Shown here: positions 13,101 through 22,000 of the stretch, one piece after another
How the letters are laid out: the number at the start of each line of letters is the position of its first letter
Numbering within the stretch: the first letter of the stretch is position 1
From: Hirundichthys speculiger
Lineage: Eukaryota; Chordata; Actinopteri; Beloniformes; Exocoetidae
Direction of reading: 5' to 3'
NCBI GenBank assembly: GCA_018398805.1
Contig: JAGFBZ010000342.1
Span: forward strand, 2,130,001-2,194,000
Length of the DNA: 64,000 nt
Made by a program: the position numbers and the translations under genes
Notes under the pieces: model-generated
What the model was told of the DNA's origin: nothing
Database searches by the model: none
What the model saw: only the letters and a program-made list of their open reading frames with translations

Positions 13101-15663
13101 CGTTCGTAAGCAGAGGTAACACTGTACTTGTCTTTCTCTGTTGGCACTGTGTTAACACCCACACCTGAATGCTCCAGACCAACAATCTAATAAAAGGTCT
13201 CCACGCCTGCTGATGTAGTTTTTCTAATATAAAAATCTTATTTTATTACATCCTGATAGTTAAAACTTAAAAAAAACTTTTTTTTTTTTTTTTAACATAA
13301 CTATACATTTTAGAGTATTTGAGCTCCTCTTAATTTGAGCTTCCTTTGTCTCAGTTCAAAGCACTGATGTTTCAGTCAGATAACTAATGGATCACTACGC
13401 ATGTTTCCCAAAAAGAAAGCTATTACAAATCAATTTTGCCGCTCTGTGTCAACTGTCTGTTCGTGACCTGATGGACCTGGGAGGTTCGGAAAGAGAGAAA
13501 AGCCTACTGAATCTAGAAGAGAAGGCCTCCTGCGTGAGGTAACCGGCCCGGTCCATGTCCAGGGATTCAAACACGTCCTCCAGTTCCCCTGCAGACAGAG
13601 GAAGCTCTCTGTGGAGCCTCTGTTGGGGAGAGAAGTAGAAATAGACCTTTAAAAAGACTCAGAAATGTGCAGACACAGGAATAAATGCACACAGCTGGTG
13701 TAAGTCAGGGCTCAGATGGGCTCAGACATGATTAGTGCTTTAAGGGGCCTCTAGGTTCTGGTTCTGGTCCTGGCTGCTTCCTTTCATGCCAGCCGTCTGC
13801 GTGCGTGCATGTGTGCGTGCATGTGTGCGTGAGCTCAGTTAAACTCAAGAGACATTTCCATCAGTGGACTCGTCCAGCACTTCTCAGGCGGCTAAAGTAC
13901 AGATACGAAGCATCCTCAGAAAACTATGAAACTAATCGTTCAGCGCTATTAAAGCCTGACAAGACACTAAATTGTGAAACAGGTAAAAGCAGGTCCACAT
14001 GACCACGCGAGGCTTTATCGTGTTCACAGATGGCTCATCTTTGCCTTTTTCAGGAACATTTGGGTCCGTGAGTGTCTCTCTGCAGTAGGGTTGGGAATCG
14101 AGAACTGGTTCCTATAGAGAACCGGTTCCTGTAGAGAACCGGTTCCTGTAGAGAACCGGTTCCGTGTGTTTTAGTTCCATGGAATCGTTTAGCAGTTTAT
14201 CTAGCGATTCTCTTATCGATTCCAACCACCACGAATCTCACGTAATTTACGCAAGTTACGCACAGTCAATTCCAGAAAGCACTTACGTGATTAAGTTACG
14301 TCGGTTTAGCACGCGCATTGCAGTTGTAAACAACAATGGCGCCCACCAGGTTCAAACGCTCCAAAGTTTGGCTTCACTTCACCAAAGAAAGATGGCAACA
14401 AGGCAACTAGCAGTCATTGTAAAGTGGAGATAACAGCGTCGGGAGGGAACACGGCTAACATGCAGAAACATTTGAACACACAACATGAGATAACGAGTGT
14501 CGTGTTTTTGACGCTTCAGACTGATGGATCTCAACCCAGCAGCAGTAGCCAAGCTAAGATCACCTCTGGTAACTCTGGTTAGTAGCTATCCCGCTGCCTA
14601 TGAGCTTCTTTGTAAAACATGCTATAACATTAACGCTATGCTATTAAACGAATGTCTTCTGCATTACATTTAGAAGATGACCGTGATGAGAGAGAGAGTC
14701 TGGCTGGTTCAGAGGCTGGAAGACATGATTATTTTACTGCTAAAGAATTATTAATTCTTCATAGTATTTGCAGATTTGTACTATGCACTGTTCCGTTGTA
14801 TTTGATAGTATTTATCTTTCTTTATTATTATTTTTGAGTGCTTAGTGAGCTCATATATCCTTTTAAAAGGGAGATTTTTTTTAATTTCTATTAGTAAAAA
14901 TCTGTTAGTAAAATGTTCCATATTCTTGTGTATTTGCACAGTTACATATTACAACAGTTAACACGTTATCCAGGCTTTGGGCCTCTTTTGACCTCGCTGT
15001 TGAGTTTGTAAGGTCATGACTTCTAAGTTTTAAAAAAATTGATGCTAATAAAACTGTTTGTTCTCCTTTTTGCCCAAATTAGAATCGATAAGAGAATCGA
15101 TAAAAAATCGAATCGTTAAACAGTATCGATAATGGAATCGGAATCGGAAAAATCATATCAATTCCCATCCCTACTCTGCAGGCTGTGAAGCAGGTATCAC
15201 AGAGAGATGACTCATTCAGCAGCTGGACTGATCTACTGAGAACTAGGAATAAAAAAGGATCAATTTAAGCTGTTTTCAAGGCAAATGTCAAATAATTCAC
15301 TGGATCCAGCCTCGAAAATGTGAAATGAGCCTCTAATATCGTCTCTCTCAATCAGACGCGCTGCTTTACAGACTCAATAAGAGGCGCTCGCATCTCCCAC
15401 AACCCCCCCCAGGAGCCTCTAACCCCCCCAGGAGCCTCTAACCCCCCCCAGGAGCCTCAAACCCCCCCCAGGAGCCTCTAACCCCCCCAGGAGCCTCTAA
15501 CCCTCATGTCGGTGCGGGTGATGAAGCCTTTTCCCTCCACGTCGCAGGTCAGGAAGAACTCCTTGGTCTTATCCAGCAGGGCCGTGCCGACCCAGTCCGA
15601 GCTCCTCCTCTCCAGGCCGTTGGCCCGGCGCCCCTCCCCCCGATCCTCCCCCTCCTCCTCCAT
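1142..15663 (-). CDS. cracr2a: CRAC channel regulator 2A, long Rab-containing isoform (13 exons; 3' end outside window)
   Basis: Calcium sensor of the Orai1/STIM1 store-operated channel; the long form is an atypical large Rab GTPase on vesicles (family knowledge). Exons: 15502-15663, 13508-13619, 11654-11849, 11407-11553, 9271-9361, 8103-8198, 5940-6127, 5786-5857, 3977-4025, 3803-3885, 1804-2425, 1579-1717, 1142-1223. All phases agree, giving 679 residues plus 2 nt. EF-loop 1 is residues 41-52 ([12 protein letters not shown]). EF-loop 2 is 75-86. Coiled-coil exons 4-9 include [18 protein letters not shown]. Exon 11 is long, acidic and Ser/Pro-rich, with [10 protein letters not shown] and [10 protein letters not shown], both like human. 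Exon 12 has the P-loop GNSSVGKTS (626-634) and switch-I TVG. Exon 13 has WDTAGQER. The NKxD and SAK-type motifs and the C-terminus lie left of the window. The start ATG (15661-15663) has an in-frame TGA 21 nt upstream. No inactivating lesion is seen. Confidence 0.93.
2700..3645. repeat. LINE 3' tail (about 2770-3130) beside relics of a Tc1-like family (F9)
   Basis: Bases 2770-3130 match the LINE 3' region seen in reverse at 58200-58825 and end in a CTATACAAATAAAATAGAATT-type tail. Bases about 3260-3645 belong to family F9: TCTTTCCCTATTGGCATTG and TACTTAGTTTTGCCCACATGG. A poly-T run (about 3171-3196) lies between. All sit in the cracr2a intron between exons 10 and 11. Confidence 0.6.
4026..5005. 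other. Intronic stretch, no gene recognised
   Basis: Part of the cracr2a intron between exons 8 and 9. Short open frames on both strands look random. Three ATTGG-type CCAAT boxes occur at about 4785-4895 but no gene follows. No terminal repeats were identified. Confidence 0.4.
5006..5234. mobile_element. hAT-type MITE, 229 bp, TAGCGACTT-rich
   Basis: Ends CAGTGTTGCTAACTT and its inverted partner AGTTGGCAACAGTG form the terminal inverted repeats. Flanks ATAGACAC (4998-5005) and ATAGACGC (5235-5242) are an 8-bp target duplication with one change. The interior repeats TAGCGACTT many times. No coding capacity. Confidence 0.85.
5697..5740 (+). repeat. Short tandem repeat, about 4 x AATGGACGT-type unit
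   Basis: Four near-identical 10-bp units (GTAAATGGAC) lie about 45 bp from cracr2a exon 8, on its 3' side. Confidence 0.8.
6380..7625 (+). mobile_element. Tc1-like transposon relic, split by a hAT MITE
   Basis: Two halves rejoin across 6499-7273. The left half ends GGGAGCCAAAATGACTCCAAAG. The right half has CTCCTCAGGAAGGTAAAGAAG and a GGGAAAATGTTTTGTGGACC stretch, matching Tc1 transposase text (LHR- and ENVLWTDE-like). Many stops and frame breaks; no function is possible. Confidence 0.7.
6499..7273. mobile_element. hAT-type MITE, 775 bp, CGGGTC-rich ends (family Hcg)
   Basis: Starts TAGAGGTCTTC and ends AAGACCTCTA. Flanks CTCCAAAG (6491-6498) and CTTCAAAG (7274-7281) are an 8-bp duplication with one change. 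Both ends carry many short (A/T)CGGGTC/GACCCGA repeats. A second copy is at 31558-32296 in opposite orientation. No transposase. Confidence 0.9.
7634..7857. mobile_element. hAT-type MITE, 224 bp, with ~50-bp inverted termini
   Basis: CAGGGGTGTCCAA at both ends in inverted form. The inverted arms extend through GGCCGCTGTCCTGCATGTC. Flanks TCCTAGAC and TCCTAGAT give an 8-bp duplication with one change. A very common type in fish genomes. Confidence 0.9.
8222..8692 (+). repeat. Interspersed repeat family F4, forward copy without nested insert
   Basis: Same text as 29995-30950: AAGCCGCTATTAAGGGATAG, CGCTACCCGCTACATTATTC, and an end with CAGCTAGTGGTAACAGG. At 8404-8420 it keeps the uninterrupted version of the site where another copy holds a hAT MITE. 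Lies between cracr2a exons 5 and 6. Confidence 0.65.
8734..8761 (+). repeat. Homopolymer of 28 cytosines
   Basis: Uninterrupted C28 in a cracr2a intron; G-rich on the transcribed-sense strand. Length is likely polymorphic or an assembly estimate. Confidence 0.95.
9500..10330 (-). mobile_element. Tc1-like transposon relic, minus strand
   Basis: On the minus strand, 9700-9740 reads [12 protein letters not shown], a hallmark of Tc1 transposases (VKHGGGSIMVWGCF-like). The rest is frame-broken. No intact termini were found. Confidence 0.65.
10735..11322 (+). mobile_element. Non-LTR retrotransposon relic (RT fragment plus 3' end)
   Basis: Reads [10 protein letters not shown] and [14 protein letters not shown], the reverse-transcriptase block of L2/Rex-type LINEs. 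Joined by deletion to the C-terminal part ([32 protein letters not shown]). Ends in a TTGAATTGCCTTGTG / GCCTTGCCTTA tail. Truncated and dead. Lies between cracr2a exons 4 and 5. Confidence 0.8.
12061..12531 (+). mobile_element. LINE 3' region with a tail of ~10 GAATT units
   Basis: Contains CTTCATCAGGAAGGTCCCTCC, GGTCTCTGTAAAGCGGCTGG and the tail AATAAAATTGAATTG followed by about ten 5-bp units (12483-12531). Related tails occur in reverse at 48165-48425 and 54915-55440. Noncoding. Confidence 0.75.
12643..13124. mobile_element. Tc1/mariner-type MITE, 482 bp, TA-flanked
   Basis: Starts CAGCTGGTACCTCAACTTACG and ends CGTAAGCAGAGGTAACACTG, imperfect inverted termini flanked by TA at 12641-12642 and 13125-13126. 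No transposase. It split an F9 element, which resumes at 13131. Confidence 0.8.
13127..13240. repeat. Fragment of Tc1-like family F9
   Basis: Shares GTTGGCACTGTGTTAACAC and CCTGAATGCTCCAGACCA with the copies at 16290-16450, 34512-35105 and 60540-61700. Interrupted by the MITE to its left. Confidence 0.6.
14086..15173 (+). mobile_element. hAT element copy, 1,088 bp, with transposase relic (family H5)
   Basis: Starts TAGGGTTGGGAATCGAGAAC and ends ATTCCCATCCCTA. Perfect 8-bp target duplication CTCTGCAG (14078-14085 and 15174-15181). Near the left end are three GGTTCCTGTAGAGAACC units. The interior has a broken BED-finger frame. A shorter relative with an expanded minisatellite is at 33522-34197. 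Lies in cracr2a intron 1. Confidence 0.92.
14336..14486 (+). pseudogene. BED zinc-finger start of a hAT transposase, frameshifted
   Basis: Starts ATG with [13 protein letters not shown]. After one frame change it continues [20 protein letters not shown] and NTQH. This is the usual N-terminal BED finger of hAT transposases (ZBED type). One expected zinc cysteine reads Ser. Later parts of the enzyme are missing, so it is dead. Confidence 0.75.
15401..15503 (-). repeat. 19-20-bp minisatellite abutting cracr2a exon 1 donor
   Basis: Five units of an AACCCCCCCCAGGAGCCTCT-type repeat end at the exon 1 splice donor. In the gene sense each unit contains G|GTTAGAGGCTCCTGG, the same text as the real donor and first intron bases. 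Confidence 0.9.
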
Positions 15664-16190
15664 CAGTGACTGGTGCGCCGGTCAGCAGAAGGTCGCAGGT
15701 GCTTCAGCGGTGGAGCTGCTTCCTGCAGCCCCGCCCCCCCGGGGCCCTGAGATGACAACGAAGAGGTGGGAAACTGCGTATTAAAAGATAGTAACCCCTC
15801 ATTTTATTTTTTTGCATTAAAACCATAAAGATAATTTCTTCATAACAGATCTTAGTAACAACATGTGACGCTTAAGCTGGCGTGTTTTTAACACTGTTCC
15901 ACTATTTGGCAGAAGAAGCTCCGTCACTTCTGCTCTTTAACTCAGATCCCAGGACTGTCGGGAGCAGCTGGTTGATCGATCGCAGGGCTCCGACTGGATT
16001 ACGAAGGTTTGAGTCCGGTGGTGCCACGGCGTTAACGTTAACTGTTAACTGTAAGCTTAAACTGAACTAGAACTGGACAGGACACTGCAGTGATGAGATC
16101 GGGCCGTTGCCTCCCGTCAGAGGGTGAGCTGCTGTGGAAGTTTGTAGACGTAGAGAGTCGCAACAATCCAGTCGACTTCCAGGTGCTTCC
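15664..16190. other. Upstream flank of cracr2a with a tRNA-like relic at 15957-16026
   Basis: Immediately upstream of the cracr2a ATG; the promoter is not resolved. At 15957-16026 the plus strand has an internal-promoter-like layout (GGTTGATCGATCGCAGGG, then GGTTTGAGTCC and a GGTGGTGCCA end) suggesting a SINE head or tRNA pseudogene. It is too diverged to name an anticodon. Confidence 0.35.
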
Positions 16191-16199
16191 AGGTTGTTT

Positions 16200-16480
16200 G
16201 ACAGTCAGAAGATGCCAGTATTCTGATCCAGTATTCTGATCCAGTCTTCTGATCGTGCAGGACTTGATGCTCAGTGAGGCCCGTGGAGTCAGACGAAGCT
16301 GCTGGAAAGACTCGACTGTCTGCAGCAACAGCTGCTCCTCTAATGCCACTGCTTATGTCTTTCCCTCTTGGCACTGTGTTGCCCCAGACCTGCAAACTGC
16401 CAAAACATCTGCTTTTATAGCCGCTTGCACACCTGCAGCTGATCAGCTCTGGTAGCAGTGAAAAAAGGCGGGAACACCAG
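16200..16480. repeat. Fragment of Tc1-like family F9
   Basis: Contains CACTGCTTATGTCTTTCC, TTGGCACTGTGTTGC and CTGCAAACTGCCAAAACATC, shared with other F9 copies in the window. Noncoding. Confidence 0.55.
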
Positions 16481-16544
16481 GACCTGCTATGATCCGATGG
16501 TTATTGATAATAATATTATTATTATTATCATTATTATTAATAAA

Positions 16545-18031
16545 TAGGGGTGAGTATTAGCAAGGACCTCGCAATACGATATGTATCATGATACTGGGCA
16601 AGGATTGAAATTTTTAATCGTGATTAATCGCATTATTTCCCTGATTAATCACGATTAATCACATTGTATACGCAAAATCAAATAATAAATTCAAAAGTAG
16701 TGTAAAATGCACTTTTATTAAAATGTTCTGCTGCCATATGAACTAAAGTGTCATAACATTTGTTGTTCAAACACTTTTAACATCAGCACTTGTCAGTAAC
16801 ACATATTTAGTGTAAATCTCATCTTAAAAAAAATGTAAAATAAAATAAAGCTTATTACCACTGCCAGGGCATTAATGTCATCCTGTTTTTTTTTTAATGA
16901 ATAATAAAAAAGTCTACAAACAAAATCCAACAAAATGATTGTGTCTCAGCACAATCAGAACATTAAAACAGGTAATTTCTGAGGTAACAGCAGAAACTTT
17001 TAACGGGGAGTTCAACTTGTCAGTTGTTACAAATAACCTTGTTTCTGTTGAATCCTCCGTCTGGGAGAACTTTAAAATGAAAATGTCCATGTTAAAGTTC
17101 AGTAACTTTACCAATCCTGTATCAATCAAAATAAAAAAAAAAATTTAAAGTGACATTTTATTACATTTTTTAATCTAACACAAAAAAATGCCAGTTTTTT
17201 TTTTAATATATTTCAATTTTAGACTTGGATCAAAAATACGAAATGAAAAAATGGGCCACAGAATTGAATTTGTTTTATAATGGAGGACTGGACTTTCTGT
17301 TGTCATTACACATCTGTGCCACTAGATGGAGCTGCACTGCAGTAACCAGCTAGAGAACAGCAGGACAGTGAACACATGGAGCAGATCTGATGGAACATGG
17401 ACGAATGATGACAAAGTTTTGTTGCAGTGCAGAATTTTTTTTCAGACAGAATTGTTAATATTTCTACCTGAGTTGCTACCTGAACTGTAAAGTTCACTGG
17501 ATTTTTATCGTTCTCCATGTCTGGTTTTAGCTTTTCCGCATGTTTACCTGCCAATTATCTTTCAGCTCTGCAGCAGACAGTAACAGACTTTTCAAAACAA
17601 AAGCATGTGAGCAACATGCATTAACATGTGATAAAATAATTGTCAGCGTTAATAAATTAATGAGTTAACGCGATAATAATGCGTTAACTTGCCCAGCCCT
17701 AGTCACAATACGATATTATAACAATATTGCGATATATTGAGTATTCTACCCAGTTAAAATTAAAATATAAAGTAGAGATGAAAAATCAAGTTGCTGTATA
17801 TGTTCATCAGATGATATTGATCATTCAGAGGACAAATTGAGTCAAAACTATTTGCTTCAAAACAACCTATTTATGGTTTATTATTAATGTTTTTGCACAT
17901 TTAAGTAACCATTACAACATACTGACAGCAGTGTAAAAGAATTTATATTAGGAGCTGAAAAATCAATATTATATCGGGCGGCCAAAAATCGCGATATATT
18001 GCCAAATCGTTTTTTTTTTTCACACTCCCTA
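16545..18031 (-). mobile_element. hAT-type MITE (family H2), reverse copy, split by an H3 element
   Basis: Ends TAGGGGTGAGTATTAGCAAGG and TTTCACACTCCCTA. The interior has ATATCG-rich text and resumes after 17701 with GTCACAATACGATATT. Flanks TTAATAAA and TAATTAAA are a possible aged 8-bp duplication with two changes. Other copies: 24509-24844, 29162-29600, 42063-42417. Confidence 0.75.
16592..17701 (-). mobile_element. hAT-type element (family H3), nested in H2
   Basis: Right end TTGCCCAGCCCTA matches the family start (TAGGGCTGGGCAAG-type). The left end is shaved by a few bases, so no target duplication is visible. Holds a 71-codon frame shared with two other copies (minus 16914-17129) and a CACTAGATGGAGCTGC block. 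Full-length relative: 36292-37758. Confidence 0.75.
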
Positions 18032-18954
18032 TAATTAAAAGGATTAAAAGAGGGAGGACTGGGCTTCTGCACAGCTGTTTAGCTTCTCACTGACATGTGA
18101 GGTCGAGTCTTTGAGAAAACTTGTGGTCACATCAACATTAATGCAACAACACATTTGTTACACCTTCACAGAACTTCCCTTTTTTTTTTTTAAATTAGAC
18201 CAAGAACGACTGCTGCCAGCTCACACAAGGCTACATAAACACACGTAGAAGGATTATCTTAATGCCTGACCGTATATAACACATGATGCCATGATGGCTG
18301 GAAGACTGGAGCAGGAATTCCTCTGGAACAGACGCAACAGTTTATACTGAAAGTAAAGTTTGACGTAACGTCCTTCTGGTGTTTGCAGCTGAAACAGTCT
18401 GAAGCAGAAAAATAAAAGATCCAAGGCAGATGTGGCATTTTTGAATGTAGATTTGACTTTATTGATGAGATTTCCAAGTTTAGATAAAAAATAAATAATA
18501 GAAAAAAAAGACAAAATTAGAGTAAAGTTTCATGGCATCAACAACTTCTCTGCAAACAACCACTACAATGTTAATCAGTTCAGAAACACCAGATTCTCAC
18601 CTCTGGAGTCGAGCTTCAGACCGGCGGGGTTACGATAAACCAGGAACGAGGGAGAAAAACCGTCTTACCGTTAACAGACGAGCACGAGAAGCAGAAAGCT
18701 TCCTCCTCCGTCGGCGGCGGCTGAGCTTCTGACTGCAGTCGGCTTCCAGGGCGTCACGCTCAGCGAGTCACTCTGCAACCATGTGATGTCATGAGGAAGC
18801 AGCTGGAGGCCTCTTGAGTCGGCTCAGACGTGCACGGACGCGCACGGACGCACAAAGCTGACTGTAGTTTAACATCACAGAGGAACTCTCTTTTTTTTTT
18901 TTTCTTAAATCACTTTACCAAAAGATATTCAGCACTTTTCCAACAGATAATGCA
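18032..18954. other. Intergenic stretch between cracr2a and ccdc59
   Basis: AT-rich sequence with several short poly-T runs. No convincing coding frame, RNA gene or complete transposon seen. Confidence 0.4.
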
Positions 18955-18960
18955 TTTATT
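18955..18960 (-). terminator. Poly(A) signal AATAAA, probable for ccdc59
   Basis: The canonical hexamer reads on the minus strand about 110 nt after the ccdc59 stop codon (19069). No earlier AATAAA was seen in the 3' flank. Use is inferred. Confidence 0.6.
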
Positions 18961-19068
18961 CATAAAAGCACTTTGTGTCCAACGGCGCCATCTTGTGGCC
19001 TGAGAGCAGACGGAGTCAGAGTTCTGATGGAGTCCAGACTTCAGGACTCTTCTAGACCGGTTCAGGAC

Positions 19069-22000
19069 TCATCCGTCTCCTTGGATCTTCTGCAGTAGAA
19101 ACTCCATCTGGACGTTCAGGTTGGGCTGTCCCTTCTTCGTCTTCTTGCTCAGAATCTGAAACGTCTCCTGCTTCTTCTGCTTGTACCTCTGGATGGCTTC
19201 CTCCCTCTGCTGCTGGTTCTTCAGGTATTCCTGGAACCAGAACACTAATTAATCACCAACAGAGAAGTCAAAGACTTTGTTTTACAGGTAACGACGCAGA
19301 GAAACGCGTCACCTCTTTCTTCTTTCTGCGCTTTTCTCTGATCTTCTCAAACTCCTCCTTCGTCTTCTCGTAGGATGTTTTCTTCTGCAGTTTCTTCCTC
19401 ATGCGGTTGCTTATTGGAAGACTGGAGGAAAAAAAAGAAGAAAAAGCAGATGTAGTATTGCATAGGGATGCACGATAACAGTTTTTTAAACTGATACTGA
19501 TAACCGAATAACAAACACATATACCTGAGATCATTACATCAATACTATGAACAAAATCAAAAATAGTTTTGACTTTTTAAATGAACAAATATTTATTTTT
19601 TTCCTTTGAAAAACTATTGTCAAGCCTCTCCAACATTTTCTTAAAGCTATCAAACAAACCTATTTGATATCTCACATTAACTTAAATAAGGTTCATTACT
19701 GACTGATATAAAAATAAAGGCTCCTTGAACTGATGGAAATACATGCATCAGAAATTTCTAACTGAAAAAGATTAACATTTAAAGGATTTTGGCTTGTGGT
19801 TCCATTAAAATTAATACCTTTAATTAAAGTAAATGAGGTTGAGTAGTTTTTATTTGTTATTTTTTAATCTCAAGCTTTCGATGAGTGGAATGAGGGAGAG
19901 GAGAGGGGAGACTGCTGCTGGCTTGCGCACGTTAGCGTTAGCTTCCGTTAGCTTCTGTTAGCTCACGTTAGCGCGATTTTAAAACTCCATGGAAGTGATT
20001 GTTATGTTGTAGGTGGCTGATCAGGTTTTACGTATTAAAGCTTGTGCTTCCCTCCTCGTAGAATTCACTCGGAGGATTCATCACAAATAACCACCAAACT
20101 ATCTTCTTCTGAAACTTTAACGAAGTTCCACGCCGCCATGTTTGTTGTGATCAGCGCTGTGCTGCAGGCTGCATTCAAGGTGTAACGTAAATTCCCACGT
20201 TCCCTAGTTTGCTAGTCGTTCTTTCAGCCTTTTCTATTTTTTTCTTTATTATGTGTAACATGAGGGGAAATACTGTGAATATCAATTCAAGTCATCAACT
20301 ACCAAAATTATGACCAAGTTAACGAGTTGTTTTCTGGCATGAGGGGGTATTCTTGATTTTCCTGATTGAGTAATCGTTTTTCTGATTATGTTGACGTCAC
20401 TTGAACTTAACTTTGGGTGCGTTTACATGGAAAGTTTAATTCCTCTTTAATTCAGAGTTAAAGTTAAAGCCAAATAAAAGTTACCATGTAAACACTTAAT
20501 TCCATATGAAAATGTCAATTCCGAATTAACTTAATTCCGAAGTAAGTGGCTGGTTTATTCCCATTTTAATTCCGCATTAAGTAATTCTGCGGTCATGTAA
20601 ACACTCATTCCTCTTTAAATTAATTCCCGTCTTTCTGCGCATGCTCGTTCTCTTGCCCGTCTGTCGCGATGACGCTTATATTCCGGCAGACGCAGTAAAC
20701 GGTGTTCAAGAGCAGAGACGATTTATTTAATAAATAGTTTGGAGGAACTGGAAATAATTAAAAGAACAGATGGCAGGAAACATAAAAATTGTGAGCTTTT
20801 CAAAGCGGCCAGGTTAAATGAAGGAGGTTTCGCAGATAGAGACGCCACCCAGGTCAAAAATAAGTGGAATGTTGTTGCTAACCAGTTAGCTAAGTTTGTT
20901 TTCTTCCGGTAGATGTAAAGACGTCCGCCCTCCCCCATCCAATCAGAACCCTTCCCAACCCCCAGACCTAATGCGGAGTTGGATAAAGCCGAACTAACGT
21001 GTTTTCCATGTAAACCTTAATTCGGAATTACTATTTCCATGTAAACTCGAAGGGAAATAGTTTAATTCGGAATTATTAAATTCCTAATTTTAATTCCGAA
21101 TTAAAAAACATCATGTAACCGCAGCCATTCACTGCTGGTCATTCAAGGCTCAGAGGGAGCGAGGCACTGCTGTGTTGACAAAAATATATATGTTATTGGA
21201 GCTATTTGTCGTAATATCGGACTTACTGGAATGACGTCATAATTTCCTGTTATTAGGCCCGATAGTTATCGTGCACCCCTCGTCTTTAGGCTACTTTTGA
21301 AAGCAGCAAGAAAGTCAGACATCCTAGTAAAGTCCGGTGATTTATTCCAAAGTCTTGGCCAGAGGACAGAGAAGGAGCAGTGATTCCTTTTAAATCTTGA
21401 TTATCTATAAGGGCGTCATTATTCTCTTTCTATCGCTATTACAGGTATGCCGTTTAATTTTGACACATTTTGAAGTATGTATTGGCAGTATTTGGGTCTA
21501 GACAAGACGCAGCATGTCTTATAAGCATAGAACTTATTTCCTGGGTAGAATAACCAAAACCATCAGGGTCTAAACTCAGCCCCCAATGTTCTCAGTCCCA
21601 AGAAACACCCCTGGTATAAACACGTTCAGGTGTAGCAACTTTGGTTACAAACTGCTGCTCCAGTAGGGGGCGCCAAAGATCGCAGAGTTTAGAAGTTGCT
21701 CTGGATTGATTTAAGTTGAAAGGAGTTTACTCCTTAAATCCTTAATTTTTCTATTTCGTATGAAGCTTTTTCAGGAAAGCTGAGTTTAAAAACATTTCTA
21801 AATGTGTTAAACTCTAAACCAGCTGGGCGTCGAACGCTTACTCGTCTTTAAGACGAAGCTTGAGGTTCATCGTTTTGAAAAAAGTCTAATCTTAGTGATT
21901 TGTTGTGCTCTTTTTCTTGAAATGTTTTAGATGTTTATGGCACTATCTTTTATGTTTTTCATGGGAACAGCCTCACCTCGGTCCTTCTGGAGCTGCTGCA

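Noticed and set aside
13440..13507. Longer cracr2a exon 2 reading on to [10 protein letters not shown]
   Set aside because: Donors at 13477 or 13468 leave phase 2 and break the join to exon 3. The GTAGGC donor at 13507 gives phase 1 and an RFSQFL join that matches the family.
15957..16026. Functional tRNA gene
   Set aside because: A- and B-box-like text is present but stems do not pair convincingly and no anticodon loop is clear.
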